Origin: Aphelenchoides besseyi
Lineage: Eukaryota; Nematoda; Chromadorea; Rhabditida; Aphelenchoididae
Direction: 5' to 3'
Assembly: GCA_024699855.1 (NCBI GenBank)
Contig: JAMPIQ010000002.1
Location: forward strand, 1,984,001 to 2,048,000
Length of the DNA stretch: 64,000 nucleotides
Part shown: positions 31,867 to 42,081 of the stretch, piece by piece
Layout of the letters: every line of letters begins with the position of its first letter
Position numbering within the stretch: the first letter of the stretch is position 1
The notes under the pieces: generated by a model
The model's input: the letters and a program-made list of their open reading frames with translations, nothing else
Databases searched by the model: none
What the model was told of the DNA's origin: nothing
Position numbers and translations under genes: made by a program

Positions 31867-34800
31867 TCAGTAGCGCCATGAGGCGTCGCAAAAAATGTGC
31901 AAATCGACCACCTGAGATGTAACGTTCACGAGTTTGCGAGCAAAAGGAACGACCGTCTCTTTCTCTACCATTGATTCCCACTTACTTCGTAAACGTTCTT
32001 CCAAAGAGTCATCCCAGCTCACACTCGATTTCCAAATCTCCTGTTGAAACGCTTTCCACTTAACTGTGATAGGAGCGAGGATTCCTAGGGGATCGAAAAG
32101 CGATTGGATGTACGACAAAATGTTCCGTTTTGTGGCTTCCTTTGACCAACCCGGGACCTGAATGAACAGCGAATCGGAAGACACGTTCCAGTTGAGACCG
32201 AGAACTTTCACCTGTTTCTTCGACTCTTCGGGATTCATGACTTTCATGACATCCTCGTTGTTCGAGAAGTACTCACGAAGGTTGAAATGAGCTTCCTGCA
32301 TCTTCGTCTTCAACCGCTCCGAATCCTCAATGGCTTCCACCCCCGAATCGTACACCCGCACCACGTTGTCCACATACGTATTCGCCAAGGTAGCTTCATC
32401 GTCTTTCAGATGCAAACGAATCGTAAGAGATAACAAGGCCGGACTACAAATGACACCGAAAGCAACTGCTGTGAAACGACAAATTTGAAGATTCTCGAAG
32501 TCGAATGGTTGTTCCCAATCCCGCGGAATGAAAAAACGTACGCAGTCTCTTTGATCTTCATGTAACCGGATCTGATGGAAAGCTTTTTCGAGATCTGACA
32601 CGACGGCGATTGGTCCTGGTGGCCCTTTGTGGAGGTGATCATTCAATGATGGGGCTCCACGTTTATGCGCACTCGCATCATAAACGCATCTCATCTTCGT
32701 AGTCGTCTTTCCTGGAGTGTACACTGGCCTATGAGGCATGTAATATTCTCGTCCGACGACTCCTTTCCAGGTGACCTTCTCGATAGTACCTCGACGAAAC
32801 TGATCCTCAAAATCGGAACGATATCCCTTTAATTTGTCCGCGTCCTGATTCAACCGATTGAACGTGTTACGAGTCCGATGAAATGCGAGTTCGAAATTCG
32901 AAGGCAAATGACCGCAATTTTCCTTCCATAACCAATCGACCGCATACCGCTTTGTCGTGGAATCGAAGGTGGTGGTACGACGAAATTGTTCCCGAATCTT
33001 CTCGTCCGAATACTCCGCGAGTTCCGCTGAACTTATCCCCAAGTTCTCCAGTTCCCAAAAGGCTGCCACATCCGGAGGCACTTCTTCCTGAACCGATTTC
33101 CGCGAAGTCAACGAGATTGCTCGTCCCGCATAAACCGCTGTCCGCTTAGCCCGACCCGTAATGATTGGTCCCGCTTTGGACTGAATGAACGAAAACCCAT
33201 CCGCTGTTTCCGATTCCCGAATACCCAAAAGTTTCCAAACGTGATCTCTACCGAGCAAAAGCTGAGGCTCCACCTGCTGTGTAACGACTCGAGGACCTTC
33301 GAATTGGGCGATATCCAACGACGAAATCAATTGTGGAATTGCGATGGCTTCGACCGACATCTGATGTTGCTCCGTGCACAATTTGAATCGAACCCTTTTT
33401 CCTTGAATTGGAGCCGTTACTTCCCCGCCGAAAATCTCTGTTTGAAACCGATGAACCCCTAATGTTGAAAGTCCCAAGGAATCCTTGACTTTAGTGGCTA
33501 AGTACGACTCGTTAGCTCCACTGTCAATAAGTGCGAAAACCTTTTCCGACTTTGAGCTTTCCTCATTGAACAATTCGACCTGAATGACTGGTAAAAGGGC
33601 TTCCGCTGTGCGAGCGATGAATGACCGGTTAACCGTGTTCATTTCTTCCACCGAAACTCCATCCTTCTGTTGATCCTCGACTTGGAACGAAACTGCAGCC
33701 GTCTTACGATTCTTCTGAAGCGGAACCTGATTGGACCCTGAACCAATTGGATGAATACGCGAATAGGAGGGATTTTCCTTGGCCCGCCGGAAACAAATTG
33801 ACTGGTGGTGATTGCCCTGACAAACTCGACACTTCCGATCACAATCCTTACAAAGATGGTCCTTTGACAAACACTTAAAGCACCGTGTTTGCTCCTGAAT
33901 GATCGACTTGCGTTGTCGCATATCTGAAACCTTCTTGCACTCCGAAGAATAATGACCTTGTTGCTCGCAAAAGATGCAACTGAACGACTTTGATTGATTC
34001 ACGAAACTTCGATGAGCCGGCTTGGGATTGTTGGAAGAATTCAAACCCGAAAAATGATCCGTAAAATCCATAACCTCGATAATCGCGAATAGGCGGGAAA
34101 TAAGCATCTCCAAATTCCATTCCTTTTGCAGTCGACGAAACCACATCACGTTACTCAGGACATCTTCTGGCAACTTTCGAAGAACCTCTTGTGTGGCGAG
34201 GGCCCCGTCGATTGAAGATCCCAGTCGGTCGAGTTGACGACGAATGCGTTCGACTTCCTGTGTGAAGTTGCGTAAAGAACGAGCCGAATTCATGGGTTTG
34301 GGGAGTTGCAACAACTGCTCAAATAACGAAGATTCGATGATCTCACTGCATCCAAAAGTCCGCTTTAAGGCACGCATAACCTCGGGATAGTTCTCGGCCT
34401 CGAGACTAAACGATTTGGCCAATTTCAATGGTTCACCCGAAAGACTGCCCACTAGATACGAAAGCTTGAAAAGGTCGCTGATCGATTGTTGTTCTACTAA
34501 CTGTTCGAACATCTGAATGAACGAAGGCCATTCCTGAGGTTTCCCGTCGAATTTCGGCAGTTGGAGGCTAGGAAGGGGAAGTCGAGGGACTGACACCTGA
34601 ACCGAAGGCGTGAGCGCTGAATTGACTGTCGAATTGTGATCCGGCCGAGGAGACAAGTTTGCCGCCGACGCAGGGGGTGAGAAAACCGAATCGAAACGCT
34701 GCAACATGACACGAGTAGCCTCAATTGCCGTCTGATAATCGTCGAGGATCTCTTCCGAATCGAACATCAACTTCTGTACGTCGTGGGTCGGATGATCCAC

Positions 34801-35091
34801 GAGCCATTTCATTTGCTCGGCCAATTCCTGTGGGTCCGACTCCGTCATGACCTCCCAAGCTTTCCACTCCTTAGCTACTCTTTCGCGCCTTTTCGAAAGC
34901 CTCAGATGTTGAGCTTTGAGCTCGATGAGCTTCAACTCACACTTCTGACGAGTCAAGAACTCCGCCTGATCTGCTTCCTCTTTGAACGCTTCGGGTGCAG
35001 ACAAGCTATTCATGCACTCCTTCAAGGGTGTTAAACCCAAGACAAGGCGCTTTCGCAATTGACCGGATTGTGATTTCCACTCCGAAGGCAT
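31867..35091 (-). CDS. Third BEL gag-protease-RT, uninterrupted, 3' truncated
   Basis: The ATG at 35091 (MPSEWKSQSG) is chosen because it aligns with the outer BEL gag start; the frame is open further upstream only from a TTG. The frame runs about 1075 codons without stops: gag (PRLPLPSLQLPKFDGKPQEW), knuckles (CIFCEQQGHYSSEC, CFKCLSKDHLCKDC, CRVCQGNHHQSIC), A17 protease (LIDSGANESY), RT (VVSDLEKAFHQIRL, TYVDNVV) and the start of RNase H. About 14-16 residues present in the outer BEL just before VVSDLEKAF (near 32625) are missing here in frame, which probably disables the RT. The C terminus is cut by the Merlin junction. Confidence 0.9.
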   Translation of the reverse strand: MPSEWKSQSGQLRKRLVLGLTPLKECMNSLSAPEAFKEEADQAEFLTRQKCELKLIELKAQHLRLSKRRERVAKEWKAWEVMTESDPQELAEQMKWLVDHPTHDVQKLMFDSEEILDDYQTAIEATRVMLQRFDSVFSPPASAANLSPRPDHNSTVNSALTPSVQVSVPRLPLPSLQLPKFDGKPQEWPSFIQMFEQLVEQQSISDLFKLSYLVGSLSGEPLKLAKSFSLEAENYPEVMRALKRTFGCSEIIESSLFEQLLQLPKPMNSARSLRNFTQEVERIRRQLDRLGSSIDGALATQEVLRKLPEDVLSNVMWFRRLQKEWNLEMLISRLFAIIEVMDFTDHFSGLNSSNNPKPAHRSFVNQSKSFSCIFCEQQGHYSSECKKVSDMRQRKSIIQEQTRCFKCLSKDHLCKDCDRKCRVCQGNHHQSICFRRAKENPSYSRIHPIGSGSNQVPLQKNRKTAAVSFQVEDQQKDGVSVEEMNTVNRSFIARTAEALLPVIQVELFNEESSKSEKVFALIDSGANESYLATKVKDSLGLSTLGVHRFQTEIFGGEVTAPIQGKRVRFKLCTEQHQMSVEAIAIPQLISSLDIAQFEGPRVVTQQVEPQLLLGRDHVWKLLGIRESETADGFSFIQSKAGPIITGRAKRTAVYAGRAISLTSRKSVQEEVPPDVAAFWELENLGISSAELAEYSDEKIREQFRRTTTFDSTTKRYAVDWLWKENCGHLPSNFELAFHRTRNTFNRLNQDADKLKGYRSDFEDQFRRGTIEKVTWKGVVGREYYMPHRPVYTPGKTTTKMRCVYDASAHKRGAPSLNDHLHKGPPGPIAVVSDLEKAFHQIRLHEDQRDCVRFFIPRDWEQPFDFENLQICRFTAVAFGVICSPALLSLTIRLHLKDDEATLANTYVDNVVRVYDSGVEAIEDSERLKTKMQEAHFNLREYFSNNEDVMKVMNPEESKKQVKVLGLNWNVSSDSLFIQVPGWSKEATKRNILSYIQSLFDPLGILAPITVKWKAFQQEIWKSSVSWDDSLEERLRSKWESMVEKETVVPFARKLVNVTSQVVDLHIFCDASWRY

Positions 35092-35839
35092 GTTTGGCTC
35101 AAATTCGAAAACCGTTTGTTCCTTTTGTCCGAAAATTTTCCCGAATAGGGTAACCTTAGAGACCCCGGAGTAACGATTCGCCAATCAAAAAGCGTGTACA
35201 CTCAAGATGGAAAGGATACAATCAAAAGGAGATAGTGGGATACTGAAATTCAATGGGGGCAAAAAGAAATTGAAAATTTCGAAACCGACCAGAATCACCA
35301 ATTCCAATGCTTGTCCAAAGCTTCGCCACCGATCCACCGAACTGAATGAGCGGCCACCGAACTGAGCGACCAACGAACTGAGTGACCACCGAACCGAGCG
35401 ACTGTATCCCTTGACCACCAAAGGCGAACGCTTGAGTGTTTTCCACTTGGGATGTAGGAGGACTCTTGACAATAGACGATTGATTGTGTGTCCAAAATTG
35501 ACTTCTTCCTCGGATTCGAGTTGAGTTTCGAACCTTCCAAGACGATAGCACCACGAAGTTTGAAATGACCTCAAGCTCTTAGTTGATCCACGAAACCCGA
35601 AATAACCTCAGGCTCCCAAGTCGCTTAAGAGTAGGTCAAATAGACAATAGACGATGTACGGCAATAGGCCACGACTTGAATATGGCGATGGGTGACGAAT
35701 CACAATAATAGACGATACACGAATAGGTTCGACGATGAACTTCTCAATCGACGAATACTCTGCCGAAAAGCTTTCCGAAACGATAGACAGTTCTCTCGAT
35801 CGGTCGGCACAAAAGACGCAGTCTCACTGTGAGCACCTT
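35092..35839 (-). other. Third BEL leader with short repeats
   Basis: Non-coding leader. At about 35325-35405 the unit CGACCACCGAACTGAG and variants recur five or six times, similar to the TTCGGTGGTT motifs in the outer BEL leader. Confidence 0.65.
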
Positions 35840-36031
35840 TGCAGGGCCGCCGCTAGACCCGCAACCGAAAAGGAACCCGCTTGTTAGCAAGAGTTTATTT
35901 AACCGAACTGAATTATAACAACAACAGACTCCTTATGACATGCGGACTAGGGTGGGCGGAGTTGGAGGGGGTCCGCCCACTCCGAACAGCAATAGATCCA
36001 CGTCGACGCCTTTTGGCTTCGCGACGCGACA
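35840..36031 (-). repeat. Third BEL 5' LTR
   Basis: About 192 bp on the minus strand, starting TGTCGCGTCGCGAAGCC and ending GGCCCTGCA. AAGGTGCTCACAGTGAGAC follows. The start resembles the outer BEL LTR (TGTCGCTTCGAGCGACC). It abuts gypsy coding sequence at 36032. Confidence 0.82.
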
Positions 36032-38938
36032 GGAGCACGAGTGTGTGCAATTGGGCTGCGACAGTTAAAAGAACTGGGCAACCCGAAGTTACAAGCGTCC
36101 AAAGTGAACGTTCGGGGAGCCGATGGTAAGCCAATTCAAGTTCAAGGATCATTGCAGGCAACGATTGATTGGCGAGGAGTCAAAGGACAATCGGAGGTCT
36201 TGGTCTTGAACATGGAGAATCAAGCGCTACTTTCGTTGGACATCATCACAGCACTGGGAATGTGTGAATTTCACGATGAGCCGAAATTGAACCAAATGGT
36301 CGAAACCGCTAAGTTGCCATTTATGAATCAGAAGTTTTCGAAATTGTTTGCAGAAGGACTGGGACGATGCAAAACGTTGACAGCGAAACTACACATCGAT
36401 CCGAACTGCAAACCAACTCATCTGTCTCGTCGTCCGTTGGCATTGGCAATTGAACCATTGGTCGAAAAGGAGATTGAACGATTGGTCGAAATGAAAATCC
36501 TGAAGCAGGTGGACCGATCAAAATGGGCAACTCCGATTGTGGTCGCGAAGAAACCACAAGGCAAAATTCGGATTTGCGCTGATTACAGCACCGGATTGAA
36601 CTGAGCTCTGGAAACGGACAAGTACCCGCTACCAAACATCGAGGAAGTTTTTGCCAAATTAGCAGGCTGTAACACGTTTTCGCAGTTAGACCTTTCAGAT
36701 GCTTACCATCAAGTCGAGTTGGACGAGGAATCGCGTTCGTTAACGACGATCACAACTCATCGCGGTCTGTTCGAGTATCAACGTTTGAACTTCGGACTGA
36801 AAACAGCACCGGCGATTTTCCAACGGATCATGGACCAAATCTTGGCGGGACTACCCGGAGTGATCGTGTATTTGGACGACATTTTGGTCTGCGGTCGAAC
36901 AGTTCAGGAACACGACGAACGTTTGAATCAAGTACTCGAGAAGTTGCAACTCACAGGTTTTCGACTTCAACTTCCGAAATGCAAATTCAACGCAAAAGCC
37001 GTCACGTATCTGGGAGCAATCGTCGACGAGCACGGAATTCGACCGGATCCAGCGAAGTTGGAAGCAATCCAAAAACCGGAGACGGAAGGTGAAGTTCGAG
37101 CATTTTTAGGCTTCGTCAATTACTATGGAAAGTTCATCAAGAATCTGCACATCCACAAACAGCCGCTGGAGGAACTCACGCACCAAAGAACGGAGTTCAA
37201 ATGGACGAAGAGACACGATCAAGCGTTCGAAAAGCTCAAGGAAGTTTTGTTAACAGATTTCTCGCTAGCTCACTACAACCCAAACAAAACTCTGATTGTA
37301 GCTGCGGATGCGAGTCCAACCGGAATGGGAGGCACCTTAATGCAACGAGACGAAAATGGAACGGTGGAAACAGTCTTCCACATGAGCAAATCGTTCACTG
37401 ACGCCGAGCGAAAGTACTCGCAAATTGAACGTGAAGCTCTGGGCTTAGTTCTAGCTGTCGAACGCTTCCGCAAGTTTGTGTATGGTAGACAATTTTACTT
37501 ACAGACCGACCATCGTCCGTTACTCGCACTGTTCCGAACCAACCAGACAAAAGGATTAGACGCGCGTACGTCAAGTCGACTCTCCAGATGGGCATTGCGA
37601 CTGTTAGGATTCGATTTCAAAATCGAATATGTCAACACCAAGGAATTTGGGTACGTCGATGCACTGTCGCGATTGATCGACGAAAAACGAGAATACGCGG
37701 ATCCACAACTCGAGGAAGTCATTGGAAACTTGCGGGTCGAAGAAGTGGAACTGTCAACCCTCGGAGAAGAGATTCAGGAATCAATGGGAGTCGGATCGAA
37801 TAGTGAGAAGTTTAAAAAGTCTATTTCCAGCGACCCCGCGTTCCACAAACTGCTCAACCGAGTGCAAAATGAATGGACAGACGACGACAAGAACGACGAG
37901 CTCATTGGCAAATTCTACTCGCTGCGCAACGAACTCTACGCCGTCGATGGACTCATCATGTTCCGAGATCGTTTTGTGGTGCCACCGAATCTACGAACAG
38001 AAATTTTGGAGAAGATCCACGATGGTCATCCCGGAATCCGACATTCGAAACAACGAGCTCGTGCCACAGTCTTTTAGCCTGGAATCGACAACGACATCGA
38101 ACAAATGGTCCGAAACTGTTCCGCTTGTGCTGAGGTGGCCGTCGCGCCTCGAAAAGCTCCTTTGTCACCGTGGCCTGAAACCCAAGAACCATGGGACCGA
38201 ATCCACATCGACTTCGCAGGACCGATCGATGGAAACTTCATTTTGGTGGTTGTCGATGCGAGCACCAACTGGATTTGGACTCAGAAGATGAAAACAATCA
38301 CCGCTCAACGAACGACCGAAGTTCTGGAGAAACTTTTCTACCTCACGGGACCACCAAAAACGCTGATCTCTGATAATGGAACTCAATTTGCTTCTGATTA
38401 CTTTCATAAGTTTTGTAAGTCTTTGGGAATTGTCCACCTCTTTTCTCCGCCTTACCACCCCCAATCAAACGGGAGGGCCGAACGAGCTGTTGCTCGGGTG
38501 AAAACCGCAATCTTAAAGGAAGGAAGAGGTCTTGGGGCTCTCGGACTTATCACGTATCAGCTCAACGTCAACCCGAGTGATACAAATGATGGCACCAGTG
38601 CGGCAAACGCATTCTACAAACGAAAGGTTCGTACGCCTCTGGAGATGCTGCTCCCGAACCGCCAAACCACAAAGTCAACAGCGATATCAGCGAAACAAAC
38701 CGCCAACTTCAATCGCCACCACGGAGCCCGATTGCGCAACTTCACGATTGGAAGCTCTGTTCTCGTCGACCTCAACCCTAAACGACGAGTTACCGGTCAA
38801 ATCCTACGCTTCAATGGAACCCGATCAATCACAATTCAAACTCAAAATGGACCCGTCACGCGTCACATGAACCACGTCCACCTACGACCGAAGGAGCCGG
38901 AGAGTTCTGAGTCTCGACCGACTGATAAGTTGGGTTGA
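36032..38938 (+). pseudogene. gypsy pol (protease end, RT, RNase H, integrase)
   Basis: One frame with two in-frame stops, TGA at 36602-36604 and TAG at 38075-38077. It begins GARVCAIG, which looks like the second half of a DTGA protease active site. RT shows SQLDLSDAYHQVEL, TAPAIFQRIMD and the catalytic YLDDILV; RNase H shows AADASPTGMGG and QTDHRPL; integrase shows the zinc-binding HPGIRHSK...CSAC region and the catalytic HIDFAGP, ISDNGTQF and SNGRAERAV. The C-terminal domain ends at 38938. The gene cannot make a full polyprotein without readthrough. Confidence 0.9.
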
Positions 38939-39071
38939 TCTTGGGAATGGTTAGTGGCCCGTGGTAATCTTCTGTTAGCTTGTTATCGTTATTTTTGTTT
39001 CAACTGTTATTGTTAAGTTTGTTTATCTGTTATCTCAATCATGGGACTTTCAATGTAAAGAAAGGGAGGGA

Positions 39072-39220
39072 TGTTGGGTAGTGGAATCTAACAACGTCTT
39101 GGCCTTCCGTTCTGACGCGGTAGGCCGTTGTTTTTTGTTTTGGACTCTCGTAGGATGATTATCATTATGATGGTTGGTATCTTAGTTCTAATAAACACTT
39201 TGTAACTAAAGGACCCAACA
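39072..39220 (+). repeat. gypsy 3' LTR (149 bp)
   Basis: It starts TGTTGGGT and ends ACCCAACA, an 8-bp terminal inverted repeat, and contains AATAAA near 39191. No 5' LTR exists in the window for comparison. Confidence 0.85.
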
Positions 39221-39552
39221 CAAAGCAATCCCATCACTTGAACATTAGCGTTATTCTAACAGTGCAAAACTTGTTCGATAGAAAGATTAAAACTGCGAGA
39301 ATAAATTCGCATTACGTGATTTTAACAAAATCGGCAAACTCAAAACTGCAAATTAAAACGTTTGGAACACAAGTATTTGCGAATGAACTCCCGTATTTTC
39401 TGGATGCTTACAAGAAAGCTACAGATGAAAATTTTCAATATCTCGTTGTTAATTTGCACCCTCAATCAAATAGTTTGACACGCTTGTTCACGGGGATATT
39501 TCCGTACGATGGACCAGTACGTATCTTTTTGTCGTCAAGAGTCGGTTCGTAA
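39221..39552 (+). pseudogene. Maverick packaging ATPase, C-terminal fragment
   Basis: The fragment has the C-terminal half of the A32-like FtsK/HerA packaging ATPase of Mavericks: SHHLNISVILTVQNLFD, INSHYVILTKS, ELPYFLDAYKKATDENF, LVVNLHPQS and FTGIFPYDGP. The Walker A and B motifs lie upstream and are lost at the gypsy boundary. The enzyme would pump genomic DNA into capsids. Its stop codon TAA overlaps the ATG of the next gene (TAATG at 39550-39554). Confidence 0.85.
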
Positions 39553-40219
39553 TGTTTTCCATCGTCTTTGCGCTTTTAATTTCTACTACAAACAGCAAGA
39601 TTTTACGTTCTTTTCCTTATACGCAGAATGATCACTGTATTATTACAAATATTTTGAACAACACTTATTTCTCAATGTGGAAAGATGGTATTGACCGCTA
39701 CAAATTCCAAGTACCGAATCTTTGTGATCCATTAACATGTCTTGAATTCAATAAAAATGTGCTATATTTATGCTCTAAATCCACGACCAAAGAAGTTTTC
39801 ACCGTAAATTCTACACACATTGAATCAACAAGTTTATATCCTGATTACGCCGCATTTGATCCATTTACTAAACAAATTGTATTCGCTGATAAAACGGGAA
39901 TTCACAAATTTAAAATGCTACAGACTCAACGTTTTAACGAACCGCTTATGCACATAAACTCTGTTAATTCAACTTTAGGAATAACCGATCTACTGGCTTA
40001 CAATAATCAGGTTTACGTGCTGGATGTGTACAAAAATGTTTGGCAATGGATAGACTCAGAATTGACTTTAATTGGCTTCTCGCAAAATGAAAAGTTTGAC
40101 GGCTTACATTTTTCCGACAAACAAGATGTTTTTCATTTTCACTTAATCCGTTTATTGCCGTGTTCTTATTTATTTCAGTTTGCGTTTATCAATCTTGTAA
40201 AACTCGTTATTCGAGTTAA
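39552..40219 (+). pseudogene. Maverick secreted/type I membrane protein, frameshifted
   Basis: The ATG at 39552 gives a signal peptide (MFSIVFALLISTTNS) and an ectodomain of about 180 residues with repeated aromatic/aspartate strands (YAAFDPFTKQIVFADKTG, DLLAYNNQVYVLDVY), which suggests a beta-propeller-like fold. In the longest frame the end is atypical. In another frame, from about 40145, a membrane helix (FIAVFLFISVCVYQ) and short basic tail end in TAA directly before the next ATG (TAAATG, 40217-40222), so one indel near 40130-40140 is likely. I know no specific homologue. The architecture fits a virion envelope or receptor-binding protein. Confidence 0.6.
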
Positions 40220-40537
40220 ATGCCACGTCAACAGACGGTCGGGCCTGTTGTAATTGAGAATTGCGAATTTTTGAATAAACTCGTAAAAACTACTTCTATT
40301 CGAAAGAAATTGCGATTATTGGAAGAAGCGACTCCTAAACAACTTTTGTGTATTGTCGAAAGTGCTGTTAACGTTCTAAAAGGCAATTTCAAATTAAGAC
40401 CTAAACAACTGAAGAATTTGGCTCCGCACGCACCGATTATTCGTAAACTTTCACGCGCTAGAACTCCAAAAGCTACTCGAAAACTTAGTCAGAGTGGATC
40501 GGGAATTTGTGCCTGTCATAGAAAATCCCATCTATGA
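40220..40537 (+). CDS. Maverick conserved small basic protein
   Basis: A 105-residue basic protein with the Maverick-typical block LLCIVESAVNVLKGNFKLRPKQLKNLAPHAPIIRKL (positions about 43-78) and a Lys/Arg-rich tail. Its role is unknown. The ATG follows the preceding stop by one base. Its final 44 nt overlap the next frame, and the last residues (ICACHRKSHL) do not look conserved, so the true product may shift into that frame. Confidence 0.65.
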   Translation: MPRQQTVGPVVIENCEFLNKLVKTTSIRKKLRLLEEATPKQLLCIVESAVNVLKGNFKLRPKQLKNLAPHAPIIRKLSRARTPKATRKLSQSGSGICACHRKSHL

Positions 40538-40961
40538 GACAAAACAATCAACAAAAGATGCACTTGAAACACTTATACCTGAACAACCACCTAACGCCTC
40601 TGAAGTCAAATCGTCAAACCGTGAAGAAGATTTAAACAAGAGTCAAAAAATCACCATCCCAACAGACGTCTATCCTCTAATTAACACCCATGATAAGGCG
40701 CTGAAATACATGTCTGCTAATCGTAAGGTTTTTAAACTTGGTGACACGTTTTCTATACTCAAGGACGACGGAACCGAATATCGAAACAGCAATCTGGCCG
40801 CTTCACTCTCATACATTTTTGGTCATGCTAATAAAAGAACTAAAAGACCGCCCGGCACTATAACTTTAGAAAATCGTATGAAAAAGTTTACTTATAATCC
40901 TTTTTCAGACGATGAGGATCAAGAAGGGTCTGGTAAGTTCAAGCCGTGTTTATGGTGTTAG
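40494..40961 (+). CDS. Maverick conserved acidic/basic protein, start uncertain
   Basis: The frame starts at a GTG and overlaps the previous gene. It contains the Maverick-typical module DKALKYMSANRKVFKLGDTF, then RNSNLAASLSYIFG and PPGTITLENRMKKFTYNPF. No ATG precedes this module, which suggests either expression as the second half of a frameshift product or an indel in the sequence. Its function is not known. Confidence 0.6.
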   Translation: MDREFVPVIENPIYETKQSTKDALETLIPEQPPNASEVKSSNREEDLNKSQKITIPTDVYPLINTHDKALKYMSANRKVFKLGDTFSILKDDGTEYRNSNLAASLSYIFGHANKRTKRPPGTITLENRMKKFTYNPFSDDEDQEGSGKFKPCLWC

Positions 40962-40993
40962 TTTTCTGAACAGTAGAATTAACGGATGGTCGT

Positions 40994-42046
40994 ATGAGTG
41001 TCGCAAAGTTTTACACCGATTTAAACTCACCAGCTGCTTTTTCTGGAATAAATAATGTTTCTAAAGCAGCACATACAACTCGGACAAAAGCCATCAGTGA
41101 GCTCCAAAAGATTCGTACGTACTCCCTACACAAACCTCGTAAATTTAAGTTTCAGCGACTTCGCACAATACCTTCCGGATATTTTACTCATTTACAAGCC
41201 GATCTGGCCGATTTTCAAATGTTGGCAAAGTACAATAAATCTTACAAGTACATTCTTGTTGTAGTTGAATTGCTTTCACGTCGTTTTTACGCAGCACCGG
41301 TTAAAAGAAAGAAGCCTCAAGATATGATTGAGGCTTTTGAATTAATCTTCAAAAAAATCAAATCTATGCCTTGGGTTCTGCAAACAGATCGTGGAATGGA
41401 GTTTTGTAGCAAAGAAGTTGAAAAATACTTCAAAGAAAACAAGGATATTACGCATCGCACAACATTGGATGATTATGCAAAATGTTCTGTGGCTGAACGT
41501 GCGATTCGAACAATAAAAACTCGTTTGTACAAATATCTGGATTATAACACATCTCTTAACTGGCTGGAGCCGCTTTCGAAGATAATCGACGGTATAAACA
41601 ATACTGAAAACCGTGTGACCGGTTTGAAGCCTAATTCTGTAAACTTCAAAAACTGGACTGCTGTGTGGAATCGTGTCTACGGTGGAAATCACACAGCCGG
41701 AAACTATGCTAAAGTACGCTTCAAAGTTGGGGATTATGTTCGAATTGCAAAGAAAAAATCAACGTTTGATAAATCGTATTTTGCAAGATTTTCCGATGAG
41801 TTATTTGTTATAAGTAAAGTGCTAAAAACCAAGCCCCCAACTTTTAAACTCAAAGACCTTAATGACGAAGAGATTGCTGGACACTTTTATACTCCCGAGC
41901 TTAGTAAGACGGTCAAAGATGATGTTTATCGTATTAAAAGTGTGATTAGACAACGCACAAGAAACGGCGTAAAGCAATTATACGTCTCTTGGATGGGATT
42001 TCCCGAAACCGAAAACTGCTGGATAAACGAAAGTGATATTGTTTAA
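40994..42046 (+). CDS. Maverick retroviral-like integrase with chromodomain
   Basis: 350 residues, uninterrupted. N-terminal segment RTYSLHKPRKFKF, then an rve core with catalytic Asp in HLQADLADFQML (near residue 77), Asp in LQTDRGMEF (near 133) and Glu in SVAERAIRTIK (near 165), an SH3-like region (RFKVGDYVRIAK) and a C-terminal chromodomain (DVYRIKSVIRQRTRNG, YVSWMGFPETENCWI). The family integrates the linear Maverick genome; the chromodomain may target marked chromatin. It lies between the small conserved proteins and the penton-like gene in the same orientation. Confidence 0.92.
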   Translation: MSVAKFYTDLNSPAAFSGINNVSKAAHTTRTKAISELQKIRTYSLHKPRKFKFQRLRTIPSGYFTHLQADLADFQMLAKYNKSYKYILVVVELLSRRFYAAPVKRKKPQDMIEAFELIFKKIKSMPWVLQTDRGMEFCSKEVEKYFKENKDITHRTTLDDYAKCSVAERAIRTIKTRLYKYLDYNTSLNWLEPLSKIIDGINNTENRVTGLKPNSVNFKNWTAVWNRVYGGNHTAGNYAKVRFKVGDYVRIAKKKSTFDKSYFARFSDELFVISKVLKTKPPTFKLKDLNDEEIAGHFYTPELSKTVKDDVYRIKSVIRQRTRNGVKQLYVSWMGFPETENCWINESDIV

Positions 42047-42081
42047 AACAGTTCAGTATCTTTATTTAGTTTTGTAAAAGC

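Larger units (their letters stand above)
31867..36031 (-). mobile_element. Third BEL/Pao element, 3' half missing
   Basis: It is read on the minus strand: 5' LTR 36031-35840, leader to 35092, gag-pol 35091-31867. The coding frame stops in the RNase H motif (HIFCDAS) exactly at the Merlin boundary; the rest of RNase H, the integrase and the 3' LTR are absent from the window. Primer-binding sequence and proteins are closely related to the outer BEL at 13104-28239. Confidence 0.9.
36032..39220 (+). mobile_element. gypsy-type LTR retrotransposon, 5' part missing
   Basis: Only the protease C terminus, RT, RNase H, integrase and 3' LTR remain. The left boundary is the third BEL LTR; the right boundary is the Maverick ATPase gene. 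A purine tract AAAGAAAGGGAGGG (39058-39071) precedes the LTR. Confidence 0.9.

Noticed and set aside
35913..36161. Opposing ORFs of 82 codons across the BEL LTR/gypsy junction
   Set aside because: They cross an element boundary and mirror each other on the two strands, so they arise from the base composition of the LTR.
39072..39220. Solo LTR
   Set aside because: It follows directly on gypsy pol and a purine tract in the same orientation, so it is the 3' LTR of that truncated element.
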